Source: Gammaproteobacteria bacterium
GTDB lineage: Bacteria; Pseudomonadota; Gammaproteobacteria; JAJPIJ01
DNA: 40,652 bases
Assembly (NCBI GenBank): GCA_022072255.1
Contig: JAJVHZ010000101.1
Coordinates: forward strand, 26,333-66,984
Direction of reading: 5' to 3'
Shown: positions 25,846 through 36,955 of the stretch, piece after piece
Position numbering within the stretch: position 1 is the stretch's first letter
How the letters are laid out: every line of letters starts with the position of its first letter
Position numbers and translations under genes: made by a program
The notes under the pieces: model-generated
Seen by the model: only the letters and a program-made list of their open reading frames with translations
What the model was told of the DNA's origin: nothing
Database searches by the model: none

Positions 25846-26895
25846 ATGACTGAACTTGCTCGAGCCGCCCGCCGTGGTCCCGTCGCCGCGTGGCTGCTCG
25901 TGTGCTGCGCGCTCGTCTTCGCGATGATCGTGCTCGGGGGCGTCACCCGACTGACCCGTTCGGGCCTCTCGATCGTCGAGTGGCAGCCGATCGTGGGCGC
26001 GATCCCGCCGTTCACCGAACGGCAGTGGGAGGCGGAGTTCGAGAAGTACAGGCAGACACCCGAGTACCAGAAGGTGAACTACGGGATGAGCCTCGCCGAG
26101 TTCAAGGAGATCTTCTGGGTGGAGTACGCCCACCGCCTGCTTGGCCGGACGATCGGTTTCGCGTTCCTCGTGCCGTTCCTGTACTTCCTGATACGCAGGC
26201 GGCTCGGGCGCGAGCTCGTGCCGAGGCTCGTGGGACTGTTCGTGCTGGGAGGACTGCAGGGGGCGCTCGGATGGTACATGGTCGCCAGCGGGCTGGTGGA
26301 CGACCCGCGCGTGAGCGCATACCGCCTCACGGCGCACCTCGGGCTGGCGGTGATCATATACGGCTACATGTTCCTGGTGGCGCTCGACCTGCTCTACCCG
26401 CAGGCGCGGCCCGCGCCCGCGCCGGCCCGGCGCTACGCCCTGGCGCTGACCGCTCTGGTGTTCGTCACCATCCTCGCAGGCGGCTTCGTCGCCGGCACGC
26501 GCGCGGGCTTCGTGTTCAACACCTGGCCGCTGATGTACGGGCGCCTCGTGCCCGAGGGTCTTTATGCCCTGAGCCCGTGGTGGCTCAATCTCTTCGAGAA
26601 CGTCGCCACGGTCCAGTTCAACCACCGCTGGCTCGCCTACGCCGTCGTGATCGCGACGGTGCTGCTGTGGGCGGCCATACGCCGCACGGGCGCAACGCCG
26701 CGCGCGCGAACGGCGGCACACCTGCTGCTCGCTGCCGTGGTGCTGCAGTTCGGGCTTGGCATTGCAACCCTGCTTGCGGTCGTTCCGGTGCCGCTCGGCG
26801 CCGCCCACCAGGGCGGCGCGTTGCTGGTCCTGACCGCGGCGCTCTTCCTCAACCACGCGCTGCGCAAGGGACCGGCGACCAACCCGTTCCGGTAA
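25846..26895 (+). CDS. ctaA: Heme A synthase, COX15/CtaA (alphaproteobacterial/mitochondrial class)
   Basis: 349 aa with eight TM helices. Landmarks: GGVTRLTRSGLSIVEWQP (31-48), Glu93 and His96 in WVEYAHRLLG, RLTAHLGLAV, the middle RAGFVFNTWPLM, FNHRWLAY and GAAHQGGALL, so the Glu and all four ligand His are present. There are no extracytoplasmic Cys pairs, as in the mitochondrial/alphaproteobacterial class. It oxidises heme O to heme A. It is cotranscribed with the divergent paralogue and, with CtaB, supplies heme for the heme-copper enzymes of the adjoining operon. Confidence 0.9.
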   Translation: MTELARAARRGPVAAWLLVCCALVFAMIVLGGVTRLTRSGLSIVEWQPIVGAIPPFTERQWEAEFEKYRQTPEYQKVNYGMSLAEFKEIFWVEYAHRLLGRTIGFAFLVPFLYFLIRRRLGRELVPRLVGLFVLGGLQGALGWYMVASGLVDDPRVSAYRLTAHLGLAVIIYGYMFLVALDLLYPQARPAPAPARRYALALTALVFVTILAGGFVAGTRAGFVFNTWPLMYGRLVPEGLYALSPWWLNLFENVATVQFNHRWLAYAVVIATVLLWAAIRRTGATPRARTAAHLLLAAVVLQFGLGIATLLAVVPVPLGAAHQGGALLVLTAALFLNHALRKGPATNPFR

Positions 26896-27191
26896 CCGCC
26901 CTTCCCCGGGCAGTTCTCGCCGCCGGTCGCGATCGCACGCGGCTGCCGGTATTGCACCGCCGTCCCGCTCGCCATCGGGCGGCCCCGGGCGGCCCAGGGT
27001 CGCCCAGCGCCCGGGGGACGAGGGACCCATCGCGCAGCCGGCCATCGCGTTCTCCCGACAGTCTCGATGAATCCGGTGATCGGACGTCGCACCGCGTCGG
27101 TGGACGGCTATTGATACGAGTCAAGGAGACCTGATCGCGGCAGACGCGATAGTTGCCGAAACGGGCCCCGGGTTCGACGAGGAGTGCGGGC
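26896..27191. other. Intergenic region before the polytopic NO-regulon gene
   Basis: 296 bp, GC-rich. It contains the Dnr-like promoter at 27111-27153, listed separately. No gene or hairpin terminator is seen in the rest. Confidence 0.5.
27111..27153 (+). promoter_or_regulatory. Predicted Dnr/FNR class II promoter of gene 27192
   Basis: Box TTGAT-ACGA-GTCAA (27111-27124), then 23 bp, then GATAGT (27148-27153, 4 of 6 matches to TATAAT). The box centre is 74 bp before the ATG. Confidence 0.65.
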
Positions 27192-28457
27192 ATGCGTCTG
27201 GCGTACGAGCGATCGCCGTCCATAAGCCTTCCCTACCGGTTCTTCGCCTCGGGATTACTGTTCGCGATCCTTGCCGCGGCGGCGGTAGCGGGATTCGGCG
27301 AGCGGCTGTGGGTGTCGCGCTGGAGTGCCGGCACGGTCGCGGCTCTGCACCTGTACGCGGTCGGATTCATGCTGCAGACCATGATCGGGGCATTGTTCCA
27401 GGTCCTGCCGGTGGCGGCGGGCGGTGAATTGCCGATGGCGCCATGGGTGGCGCGCCTTGCGCACCCGCTGCTGATCGTGGCGGCGATCGCGCTGCCCGCG
27501 GGAATGTGGCGGCAGGATCACGCGTTGCTGATCCTCGGGACCGCCACCGTGACCGGCGCACTCGCCGTCTTCCTCATTGCCGCGGCGATCGCTCTGCGCC
27601 GTGCGCACACCGGTGGACCTTCGTCCATCGCCGTCGGCTGCGCGCTGCTGTCCCTGGCGGTGGGGCTCGCGCTCGGGGTCTGGGCCGTGGCCGGCCTGCT
27701 GGGCGCGTCGCTGGATTTCATCACTGCCGTGATTCTGCACGCGGGCTGGATGCTGGGCGCCTGGGCGGGAAGCCTGCTCGCGGGTGTGGCGTTCATCGCG
27801 GTGCCGATGTTTCAGGCGACCCCGGAGTTTCCCCGCGCCCTGGTCCGGTGGCTGGCGCCGGTGTTCGTGGCGGCGGGCTTGTGCATGGCCGCGCCGCTCG
27901 CCGGCGCGCCGGCGGCCGCGCTGCGGCTCGGCCTTTGGATCTTCGCGGCGGCCATACTCCTGTTCGCGGCGACGGTGCTCGAACTGCAGCGCCGCCGTCG
28001 CCGGGCCCGCACCGATGCGACCTTGTGGCACTGGCGCGTGGCCATGGTGTGTGCCGCGGTATTCGCCCTCGGCCTGGCGTTCTCGGGGGCGACGGTGCGC
28101 GATCTCTCGATGCCGCTCGGCGTACTGGCGCTGCACGGCGTGTTTGGATCCGCGATCGCCGGGATGCTCTACAAGATCGTCCCCTTTCTGAACTGGATCT
28201 ATCTGCAGGCACGTATTGCAAATGCGCCGAAGATCGACCGCATGATCCCGGCGCGGGCGCAGGCCGTGCAGTTCGCGCTGCACCTGCTTGCGCTGGCGGC
28301 GCTGCTGGCCGCGAGCCTGCGGCCCGCGCTGGGCAGCCTGGCCGGCGGCGTGATGCTGGCCGCATACGCGGCGCTCGCCTGGAACGTGACGCGTGGAATG
28401 TGGAAGTGCCGTGAGCTCACGGCCGGAATTCGCGCAAGCGCCGGACGTCGTGTATGA
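27192..28457 (+). CDS. Polytopic membrane protein, remote NnrS/heme-copper-like candidate
   Basis: 421 aa, about 12 TM helices. ATG 27192 follows GAGGAG. Two blocks have a His followed by Gly-Phe or Phe-Gly in a helix: LHLYAVGFMLQTMIGALFQV with PVAAG (residues ~54-78), and LHGVFGSAIAGMLYKIVPFL (~315-335). A third His lies in ILHAGWMLGAW. This spacing recalls heme-binding polytopic proteins such as NnrS, but I cannot confirm the family. The Dnr box upstream puts it in the predicted NO regulon, and it ends inside the 3' end of dnr. A role in NO tolerance or heme/copper handling is inference. Confidence 0.7.
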   Translation: MRLAYERSPSISLPYRFFASGLLFAILAAAAVAGFGERLWVSRWSAGTVAALHLYAVGFMLQTMIGALFQVLPVAAGGELPMAPWVARLAHPLLIVAAIALPAGMWRQDHALLILGTATVTGALAVFLIAAAIALRRAHTGGPSSIAVGCALLSLAVGLALGVWAVAGLLGASLDFITAVILHAGWMLGAWAGSLLAGVAFIAVPMFQATPEFPRALVRWLAPVFVAAGLCMAAPLAGAPAAALRLGLWIFAAAILLFAATVLELQRRRRRARTDATLWHWRVAMVCAAVFALGLAFSGATVRDLSMPLGVLALHGVFGSAIAGMLYKIVPFLNWIYLQARIANAPKIDRMIPARAQAVQFALHLLALAALLAASLRPALGSLAGGVMLAAYAALAWNVTRGMWKCRELTAGIRASAGRRV

Positions 28458-29172
28458 CGATGTGGCGGCCCTGCACCGATATGAGTCCCGCCTCGATGAG
28501 ATCGTGCTGGACGCGGGAGAGGGTCTCGGGCGTCACGTTCAGGCGCGAGGCGATGATCAGCTTGGATGCAGGCAGGTCGATCTCCGCGCGCCCCTCGGCG
28601 ACGTCCTCGCCGGTGCCGGCGGATTGCAGCAGAAACCCGATCAGGCGCTCGGCGCTGGAGCGCAGCGAGTACGCCTCCACGTCCAGAACCAGCGCATGCA
28701 GGCGCATCGACAGGCCTGCCATCATGCGGCGGGCGGCACCCGGGTCCCGCGCCAGCAGTTCGAACAGCGGTTCCCTGGGGATACGCAGCAGGCACGTGTC
28801 GGCAAGCGCCTGCGCGTAGACCGGGTAGGGCTTCTCCGCGAACAACACCGCTTCGCCGAAGCTCTGTTGCGCGCCGCGCAGCGAGATCACCTTCTCGGCG
28901 CCGCGGGTGGCGGCGAAGGCGAGCTTGATCTGGCCGTCGAGGACCATGTAGAAGCCGCTCGGCATGTCGCCCTGGCGAAAGAGGACCTCCCCCTTCTTCA
29001 GCCGGATCACCTCCGCGCCGGCCGCGATGGCGGCAAGCGACTCGGGTCCGACATTCGAGAAGATGGGCATCGCGGCCAGCGCACCCGGGATGTTCACCGC
29101 CGATCCGTCGCTCGCCGCGCCGTCGACCGCGGGCGTCTGGCCCGGGGCACCGTCGGAGGGTGTCGAGGACAT
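28417..29172 (-). CDS. dnr: Dnr-type Crp/Fnr regulator
   Basis: 251 aa. Residues ~36-150 form the cyclic-nucleotide-type sensor domain (GEVLFRQGDMPSGFYMVLDG; SFGEAVLF), then a dimerisation helix and a winged helix. The recognition helix has ETLSR (216-220), the FNR/Dnr residues that read TTGAT. The FNR N-terminal Cys cluster is absent (only one Cys, in ADTCLLR), so it is not an O2-sensing FNR and fits Dnr, a heme-based NO sensor. The first ~30 residues are a low-complexity tail; the true start may be later. It lies 6 bp after the TonB receptor gene and overlaps the convergent gene 27192 by 41 bp. As third gene of the nirS operon it should be self-activating. Confidence 0.85.
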   Translation of the reverse strand: MSSTPSDGAPGQTPAVDGAASDGSAVNIPGALAAMPIFSNVGPESLAAIAAGAEVIRLKKGEVLFRQGDMPSGFYMVLDGQIKLAFAATRGAEKVISLRGAQQSFGEAVLFAEKPYPVYAQALADTCLLRIPREPLFELLARDPGAARRMMAGLSMRLHALVLDVEAYSLRSSAERLIGFLLQSAGTGEDVAEGRAEIDLPASKLIIASRLNVTPETLSRVQHDLIEAGLISVQGRHIVIHDVRRLREFRP

Positions 29173-29178
29173 GCCGGT

Positions 29179-31428
29179 CTACCAGCCGATGCGCAATGTG
29201 AGCGCCGCGTTGCGCCCCGGTTCCGTGAAGAATCCCGGTGACGGCACGTTGTCCTCGGTGACACCGCGCAGGCTGGCCCATTCCCAGTAACGCTGATCGA
29301 AGACGTTGTAGATGCCGACGTCGAGCGAGGCATACCGGTCGAAACGCAGGCGCGCGCGCAGATCGAGCGTGACGTAGCCCGGCGGTTCGAAGAGGTTGGC
29401 CGTGGAGCGATCGACACGCCCCTTCTCCGACACCGCGGTCAGCACCGCGCCCAGTTCCGGCCAGCCGCCGCGCGCCTCGCGCTCGATGCCCACCACCAGA
29501 GTTGCCGGGAGCACTGTGTTCAGCGGCTCATCGCGCTCCAGATCGTCGCCCTGCGACCAGGCGAAGGCACCATGCACGTTGACGCCCCGGAGGGCCGGAT
29601 GCAGCGATGCCAGTGCAACGCCCGCCGCCGCCTCAACCCCGAAGATCCGGGCGCGATCGCGGTTGACCGACTGGAACACCGTCGCGCCGGTGGCATCCAC
29701 GCCGAGGTTGGCGCGGCTCTCGATCAGGTCCTCGTAGTGGTTGTAGTAGCCGACCAGCCGCCACCAGGCCTGGTCGCCCGAGTGGTTCCAGCCGAACTCC
29801 ACGCCGTGGCTGCGCTCGGGCTGCAGATCCGGATTCGCCAGCACGACGTAGTTGAACTGGGGCACGAAGAGCGCGATGTTCACGTCGCTGAACGGCGGCG
29901 ACCTGAAGCCCTCGACGTAGGCCGCGTAGACCTGATCGTTGCCCGTGACCGCGTAACGCACGCCGAGCTTCGGCGTGAGGCTCGAATCCGAGAGGCCAAC
30001 GGGCTCGACGCCCGGATTGTCCTCGCGGAAGAGCTCGTCGGCCTCGGCATCGACGCCGTAGTGGTCGTAGCGCAGACCGCCGATCACCGCCCAGCGCGCC
30101 TCGGGCAGCGCGACCTCGTCGGTGAGGAACAGCGCCCATTCCTCCGCGGTGGAATTGGGAAAGTCGCGCACCGGCAGGTCCTCGCCGAGGATGACGTTGG
30201 TGACCGCACCGGTGACGAGATTCGTCTGGCGGCCATCCCGCTCCTCCTCGTAGTCGGTGCGGCTCGCCTCGAATCCGTACACGAGCTGATGCTGCAGGCC
30301 CCACGCCGCGAACTCGCGCCGCAGGTCGGCCTCGACGCCGAGCTGATCCGCCTGGAACCGGAAATCGCGCTGGCGCAGCAGCGGGAACGGCGCGAACGGC
30401 GGCTGCGACCGCCTCTGCTCGATCACCTGCTGATCGATGCGTGCGCGCTGTGCGTACAGGCGTACGGCGACCTCGTCGGCCAGCCACCCGGCACGATCGA
30501 ATTCCAGCCCGACCAGCGCGCGCTCGCGCTCGTCGCCGTCGTCGCTCTGCAGGCTCTCGGTCGCGATGAACCGCCCGGTGCCGGGGAGCGAGCGCACGTC
30601 GGTCTGCGCATCGGTCGCGTAGCGCTCCAGCGTCAGCGCCGCCCGCCCCAACGGGTGTTCGGCGGTCAGCTTCAGAAAGCCGCTGTCGCGCTCGACGTCG
30701 GCCGGGTTGGCGGGCAGCTCGTCGTCCTGCGCGTTGTTCTCGATCTCATGTCCATTGCGCCTGGAGTACAGCGCCAGCGCGCCGAGGCTCTCTCCCTGCC
30801 AGGCCCCGAGCAGGCCGGTGCGCATGGCCGCGTCGCGCGTGGTATAGGTCGCGAGCACGCCGCCGTAGGCGTCCTCGGGGCGCGCGAGGTCGTTGGGGTC
30901 GCGCGTGGTGAAGGACACCACCCCGCCGAGCGCGTCGCTGCCGTAGAGTGTCGAGGCCGGCCCGCGCAGGATCTCCACGCGCCGCACCAGTTCCGGGTCG
31001 ATGAGGTCGCGGCCGGCGCTGGAGAGCAGGCCGATGCTGAAGCCGTCCGGCAGCGGCACGCCGTCGATCTCGATGCCCACACGGTTGCCCTGCAGCCCGC
31101 GGATGTTGAAGCTGTCGGCGCCAAAGCGCGCGTGATCGCTCACCACCGCCACGCCGGGTTCGTAGCGGACGAGGTCGCCCAGATCCTGCGCCTGCAGGCG
31201 CTCGATCTCCGGCCTCTCGATGACAGAGACGTCGCCCACCACCTCGGCGGTGGGCTGCGGCCGTCCGGCGGCGATGACCACGAGGTCGGGCAGCACCGAG
31301 AAGCCGGTGGCGGCGCCGTCGACGTTCACGGCCAGTGCGGGCGGTTCGGGTACCGTCTCGGGCAGTCCGGGTTCGGCACCGCAGGCGGGGGAGAACAGCG
31401 CGGCCATCAGCAGCCGTGAGGGGTTCAT
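29179..31428 (-). CDS. TonB-dependent outer-membrane receptor, hemoglobin/heme type
   Basis: 749 aa. A plug domain (about 60-170) has DLGDLVRYEPGVAV, FNIRGLQGNRVGIEIDGVPL and VEILRGPASTLYGSDALGG, the pattern of the hemoglobin/transferrin/lactoferrin receptor group. The barrel ends with NAALTLRIGW, a proper C-terminal aromatic. The N-terminal signal (MNPSRLLMAALFSPACGA) is short but plausible; a TonB box is not obvious. It lies 76 bp after nirS and 6 bp before dnr. Placement in a nirS operon suggests uptake of heme or a metal complex needed by the denitrification enzymes. A copper (NosA/OprC-like) substrate is an alternative, but I see no Met- or Cys-rich metal motif. Confidence 0.83.
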   Translation of the reverse strand: MNPSRLLMAALFSPACGAEPGLPETVPEPPALAVNVDGAATGFSVLPDLVVIAAGRPQPTAEVVGDVSVIERPEIERLQAQDLGDLVRYEPGVAVVSDHARFGADSFNIRGLQGNRVGIEIDGVPLPDGFSIGLLSSAGRDLIDPELVRRVEILRGPASTLYGSDALGGVVSFTTRDPNDLARPEDAYGGVLATYTTRDAAMRTGLLGAWQGESLGALALYSRRNGHEIENNAQDDELPANPADVERDSGFLKLTAEHPLGRAALTLERYATDAQTDVRSLPGTGRFIATESLQSDDGDERERALVGLEFDRAGWLADEVAVRLYAQRARIDQQVIEQRRSQPPFAPFPLLRQRDFRFQADQLGVEADLRREFAAWGLQHQLVYGFEASRTDYEEERDGRQTNLVTGAVTNVILGEDLPVRDFPNSTAEEWALFLTDEVALPEARWAVIGGLRYDHYGVDAEADELFREDNPGVEPVGLSDSSLTPKLGVRYAVTGNDQVYAAYVEGFRSPPFSDVNIALFVPQFNYVVLANPDLQPERSHGVEFGWNHSGDQAWWRLVGYYNHYEDLIESRANLGVDATGATVFQSVNRDRARIFGVEAAAGVALASLHPALRGVNVHGAFAWSQGDDLERDEPLNTVLPATLVVGIEREARGGWPELGAVLTAVSEKGRVDRSTANLFEPPGYVTLDLRARLRFDRYASLDVGIYNVFDQRYWEWASLRGVTEDNVPSPGFFTEPGRNAALTLRIGW

Positions 31429-31504
31429 GATCCTGTTCCGTGCGCCGATCACGGTGGCGCGTGCCGAGAGGCCCGGACGCCGGGCGGCGTCCGGGCGTGT
31501 CACC

Positions 31505-33790
<2,286 letters not shown>

Positions 33791-33836
33791 GCAACGCAGG
33801 CGGCGCCTCTCGGGGACAACAAGAAAGGAAAATGTG

Positions 33837-35156
33837 ATGAATCGTTCGGGCGGGTTTTGGTGTGCGTTGACGCTGGCGCTTTGCTCCGGGATCGCCGCCG
33901 AGGCGGCCGTGGCGGGGGAGAACCTCATCGAGGCGGTCACCAGGGGCAAGGTGGATTTTTTCGGACGGCTGCGCTACGAGCACGTCGATGACGAGCAGGG
34001 TGGGGTCGAGGATGCCGATGCCTTCACCCTGCGCACGGCACTGGGTTATGAAACCGGCCTGTTCTACAAGTTCGGCGCATACCTGCAGTTCGAGGACGTG
34101 CGCGCAATCGTGGAGGACTACAACGACGGCGGTACCAACGGCAAGACGCAGTACGCGACCGTGGTCGATCCGGAGGGAACGGAGCTGAAGCAGGCCAACA
34201 TGCGCTACGAGTTCACACCAGCGAGCATGCTGCGGGTGGGACGCCAGGACATCCAGCACCGCAAGGCGCCGCTGCATCGGTACATCGGCAACGTGCTCTG
34301 GCGCCAGCACTGGCAGACCTTCGACGCCGCGCGCCTCACCGCCGGGCTGATGCCGGCCGCCGGCGGCGAGGCCAATCGCCTGCTTCTCGACTACACCTAC
34401 GCGTGGAACGTCAACCGCATCTTCGGGGAGGACAATCCGCTCCCGGATCGCTCCGACTATCCGATGAACTCGCACTTCTTCAAGGCCAACTGGGACGGCT
34501 TCGAGGCGGTCAAGCTCGAGGGTTATCTCTACAGCCTGGATTTCGACCACTCGGTCTCATACCGCTTTTCCACCAACACCGTCGGCCTGCGCGGCGAAGG
34601 CGAGAGGCCGGTCGGCGGGCAGTGGAAGGTCCTTTATACGGCGGAGTTCGCTCACCAGTGGGACGCTTACGAGAACCCCAACGACATCGACGTCAACTAT
34701 TACCTGGTGGAGGGCGGCGCGAGCTACAAGGTCGGCAAGCCGTGGCTCGACGCCATCACCGTCAAGGCCTCCTACGAGGTGCTCGAAGGCGACGGCGGCC
34801 AGGCGTCATTCCAGACCCCTCTCGGCACCAACCATGCCTTCCAGGGCTGGGCGGATCGCTTCCTCGTCACGCCGGGCGACGGGATCGAGGATCTGTTTTT
34901 CACCCTGCGCGGCGGCGTCTACGGCGCCAACGTCATGGTGATGTACCACGACCTCGCCGCCAACGATCGCGACTATGACTACGGCACCGAGTGGGACGTG
35001 GTGGCCGAGAAGCCATTCCTGAAGCACTGGATGGCCGGCGTCAAATACGCCGGCTACTCGGCATCCGACGATGCGCTGAACGTGGCGGCCAACAGCGGCA
35101 CCGGCCAGGCATTCGACAAGGAGATCTTCTGGGCCTATCTGCAGTTCAAGTGGTAG
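33837..35156 (+). CDS. Outer-membrane porin, alginate-export-like barrel
   Basis: 439 aa. ATG follows AAAGGAAAA and starts a signal peptide (cleavage near EAAVAGEN). The mature part has the alternating strands of a large barrel and the pattern KVDFFGRLRYEHVDDEQ near the N-terminus, MLRVGRQDIQHRKAPLHRYI in the middle, and a C-terminal AYLQFKW with terminal aromatic. This resembles the Alginate_exp/OprE-like porin group. Its Dnr-type promoter and divergence from nirS suggest a role in passage of nitrite, nitrate or another solute under denitrifying conditions; the substrate is not readable from sequence. Confidence 0.8.
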   Translation: MNRSGGFWCALTLALCSGIAAEAAVAGENLIEAVTRGKVDFFGRLRYEHVDDEQGGVEDADAFTLRTALGYETGLFYKFGAYLQFEDVRAIVEDYNDGGTNGKTQYATVVDPEGTELKQANMRYEFTPASMLRVGRQDIQHRKAPLHRYIGNVLWRQHWQTFDAARLTAGLMPAAGGEANRLLLDYTYAWNVNRIFGEDNPLPDRSDYPMNSHFFKANWDGFEAVKLEGYLYSLDFDHSVSYRFSTNTVGLRGEGERPVGGQWKVLYTAEFAHQWDAYENPNDIDVNYYLVEGGASYKVGKPWLDAITVKASYEVLEGDGGQASFQTPLGTNHAFQGWADRFLVTPGDGIEDLFFTLRGGVYGANVMVMYHDLAANDRDYDYGTEWDVVAEKPFLKHWMAGVKYAGYSASDDALNVAANSGTGQAFDKEIFWAYLQFKW

Positions 35157-35172
35157 GCGTGCCGAACCGCCG

Positions 35173-35198
35173 CCGCGCCGTCGCGTGATCCGGCGCGG
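35173..35198. terminator. Hairpin between convergent porin and GST genes
   Basis: CCGCGCCG/CGGCGCGG, 8-bp perfect stem with a 10-nt loop, in the 62-bp gap between two convergent stop codons. There is no U-tract on either strand, so it may aid termination or stabilise 3' ends but is not a standard intrinsic terminator. Confidence 0.35.
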
Positions 35199-35218
35199 TG
35201 CGCGTGGACGCCGCCCGC

Positions 35219-35824
35219 TCAGTGGTACTCGAGGGGGATGAAGCGGGGCTGCGCGGCGACCCGCCCGATCCAGGCGGCCACGGCCGGGTAGCGCCCGAGC
35301 TCGAAGCCGCCGTCCCCGGCGACGTGCGTGTAGGCGAACAGCGCGATGTCGGCGATCGAGTAGGCATCGCCGGCGAAGAACGGGTGCGCGCTGAGATGCT
35401 GTTCCATCACCCCCAGTGCCTTGTAGCCGCGCTCGTGGAGATTCGGGACCTCGGCACGGCGCGGGTGATCCGCCGGCAGGAATTTCATGACGAACCTCGC
35501 CACGGCAATGTACGGCTCGTGGCTGTACTGCTCGAAGAACATCCAGTGCAGGGTGTCGGCGCGACCCCAGCGATCGGCCGGCCACAGCGGGGTGCCCTCG
35601 GCGAGGTAGCAGAGGATGGCGTTGGATTCCGGCAGGTATCGCCCCGGTTCGACCTGCAGCAGCGGCACCTTGCCATTCGGGTTCATGGCGAGGAACTCCG
35701 GGGTGCGCGTCGCGCCCTGCAGTATGTCCACCTCCTGCCAGGCATGCGGTATCTGCAGCTGACTCAGCAGCAGCCTGAGCTTGTAGCTGTTGCCGGAATG
35801 CGACGAACCGAAGACTTTGTACAT
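35219..35824 (-). CDS. Glutathione S-transferase family protein
   Basis: 201 aa, typical length. The N-terminal thioredoxin fold has SSHSGNSYKLRLLL, NPNGKVPLL (cis-Pro) and the glutathione-binding ESNAILCYLAEGT. The C-terminal helical domain has the N-capping motif SIADIALFAYTH. GGGGGAACC precedes the ATG. It conjugates or reduces with glutathione; the substrate is unknown. It stands alone between convergent and codirectional neighbours. Confidence 0.92.
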   Translation of the reverse strand: MYKVFGSSHSGNSYKLRLLLSQLQIPHAWQEVDILQGATRTPEFLAMNPNGKVPLLQVEPGRYLPESNAILCYLAEGTPLWPADRWGRADTLHWMFFEQYSHEPYIAVARFVMKFLPADHPRRAEVPNLHERGYKALGVMEQHLSAHPFFAGDAYSIADIALFAYTHVAGDGGFELGRYPAVAAWIGRVAAQPRFIPLEYH

Positions 35825-35922
35825 GGTTCCCCCCGATTTTCGTCCTCACGACCGCCGGCACCGGCATGAGCTTCACCGCCGCATCGTGACGTGATGGGTT
35901 CCTCCAGTGTAGACGGTTACGG

Positions 35923-36903
35923 CTAGGACATCGCCTCCACGATCAGCCAGGTGACGTAGGCGAGGAACAGCGTCGTCACCACGATGCACACCGTCCAGTT
36001 CAGCCGCACCGCCGCCTGGCTGCGGTCGCGCTCGAGCAGCCACTCCGCCGCGATCGAGGTGACCAGCGCGACGAGGACCATCAGGAAGGTGGCCGTCGCG
36101 AGCTGGGAAACCAGCAGCGAGCGCGCGGCCCGCGTTACGTGCTCTCCCAGGGTATACACGTTGCCGACGCCGGCGAGGATGGCGGTGGTGGCCAGCGTGG
36201 CGCGTATGCCGAGCGAGGAGACGTTGACCATGTACATGAGCAGGCTGATGAGATTCGCCGCCAGCAGCCCGGTGAACTGCGTCGTGACCAGGTACTGGCT
36301 GTCGCGCGCCACCTCCAGTTCCATGACCACGCGCGAGAACTGATCCGCCTTCTCCGTGCCCAGCCCGAAGCGCGTGTCGTAGCCCTTCACGTGTTCCAGC
36401 AGGCGCAGGGTGCCGAGGCGGAAGCCGGGCAGATCGACCAGATCGCTCAGCTTGCTGTCGAGGATATCGGGCACCAGGCGCAGCTCCGAGGCCGTGTAGG
36501 GGGTCTCGAAGATGACACGCAGGACGTGGCGATCGAACGGGAAGCGCCGCAGATTCCAGTTGTGGTTGACGGTTGCCGTGACGAAGGCGGCGCTGTAGTG
36601 TCGGCCGTCGGGCAGGGTGCGGGTGTTGGCGCCGCGCACCTGCCATTGCCGGCCGTTGACGATCTGCAGGTCGGATTCCGGGTCGATGGTGCGTGTGTCG
36701 CTCACCCACCAGAGGTAAAGATTCAGGTCATAGCTGTTGTTCACCACGTCCGGGCCGTGGATGCCGGTGACGTACATCCCGAACCGCACCTCGGCGGGGG
36801 CGGCCGGAGCGGGCGCCGGCGCAGCGCCGATCAGGACGAGAAAAAGCCACGCCGCCAGGACGTGGCGAACGTGGCCGTCGTGCGCTTCCCGGTGTCGCGG
36901 CAT
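35923..36903 (-). CDS. Pentameric ligand-gated-channel-like protein
   Basis: 326 aa. Signal peptide (~1-36), a beta-sandwich extracellular region (~38-198) and four TM helices (~205-227, 231-250, 262-290, 299-322). WNLRRFPFDRHVLRVIFE near 116-133 matches the 'FPFD' strand of Cys-loop/pLGIC receptors, and the second TM helix (GIRATLATTAILAGVGNVY) looks like the pore-lining M2. No Cys-loop cysteines, as in GLIC and ELIC. It probably forms a pentamer in the inner membrane opened by a periplasmic ligand or proton. Start chosen at the ATG before the signal sequence; the longer frame upstream runs into the LysR gene. Confidence 0.72.
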   Translation of the reverse strand: MPRHREAHDGHVRHVLAAWLFLVLIGAAPAPAPAAPAEVRFGMYVTGIHGPDVVNNSYDLNLYLWWVSDTRTIDPESDLQIVNGRQWQVRGANTRTLPDGRHYSAAFVTATVNHNWNLRRFPFDRHVLRVIFETPYTASELRLVPDILDSKLSDLVDLPGFRLGTLRLLEHVKGYDTRFGLGTEKADQFSRVVMELEVARDSQYLVTTQFTGLLAANLISLLMYMVNVSSLGIRATLATTAILAGVGNVYTLGEHVTRAARSLLVSQLATATFLMVLVALVTSIAAEWLLERDRSQAAVRLNWTVCIVVTTLFLAYVTWLIVEAMS

Positions 36904-36955
36904 GGTGCGAACAGCATAACAAAAGGCGGGCGTGCCAACGCGCGAGGCCGCAGCC

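Noticed and set aside
27255-28283. Long minus-strand frame antisense to the polytopic gene
   Set aside because: Charged, Arg/Gln/His-rich shadow of a hydrophobic gene whose plus-strand frame has a ribosome site and TM pattern.
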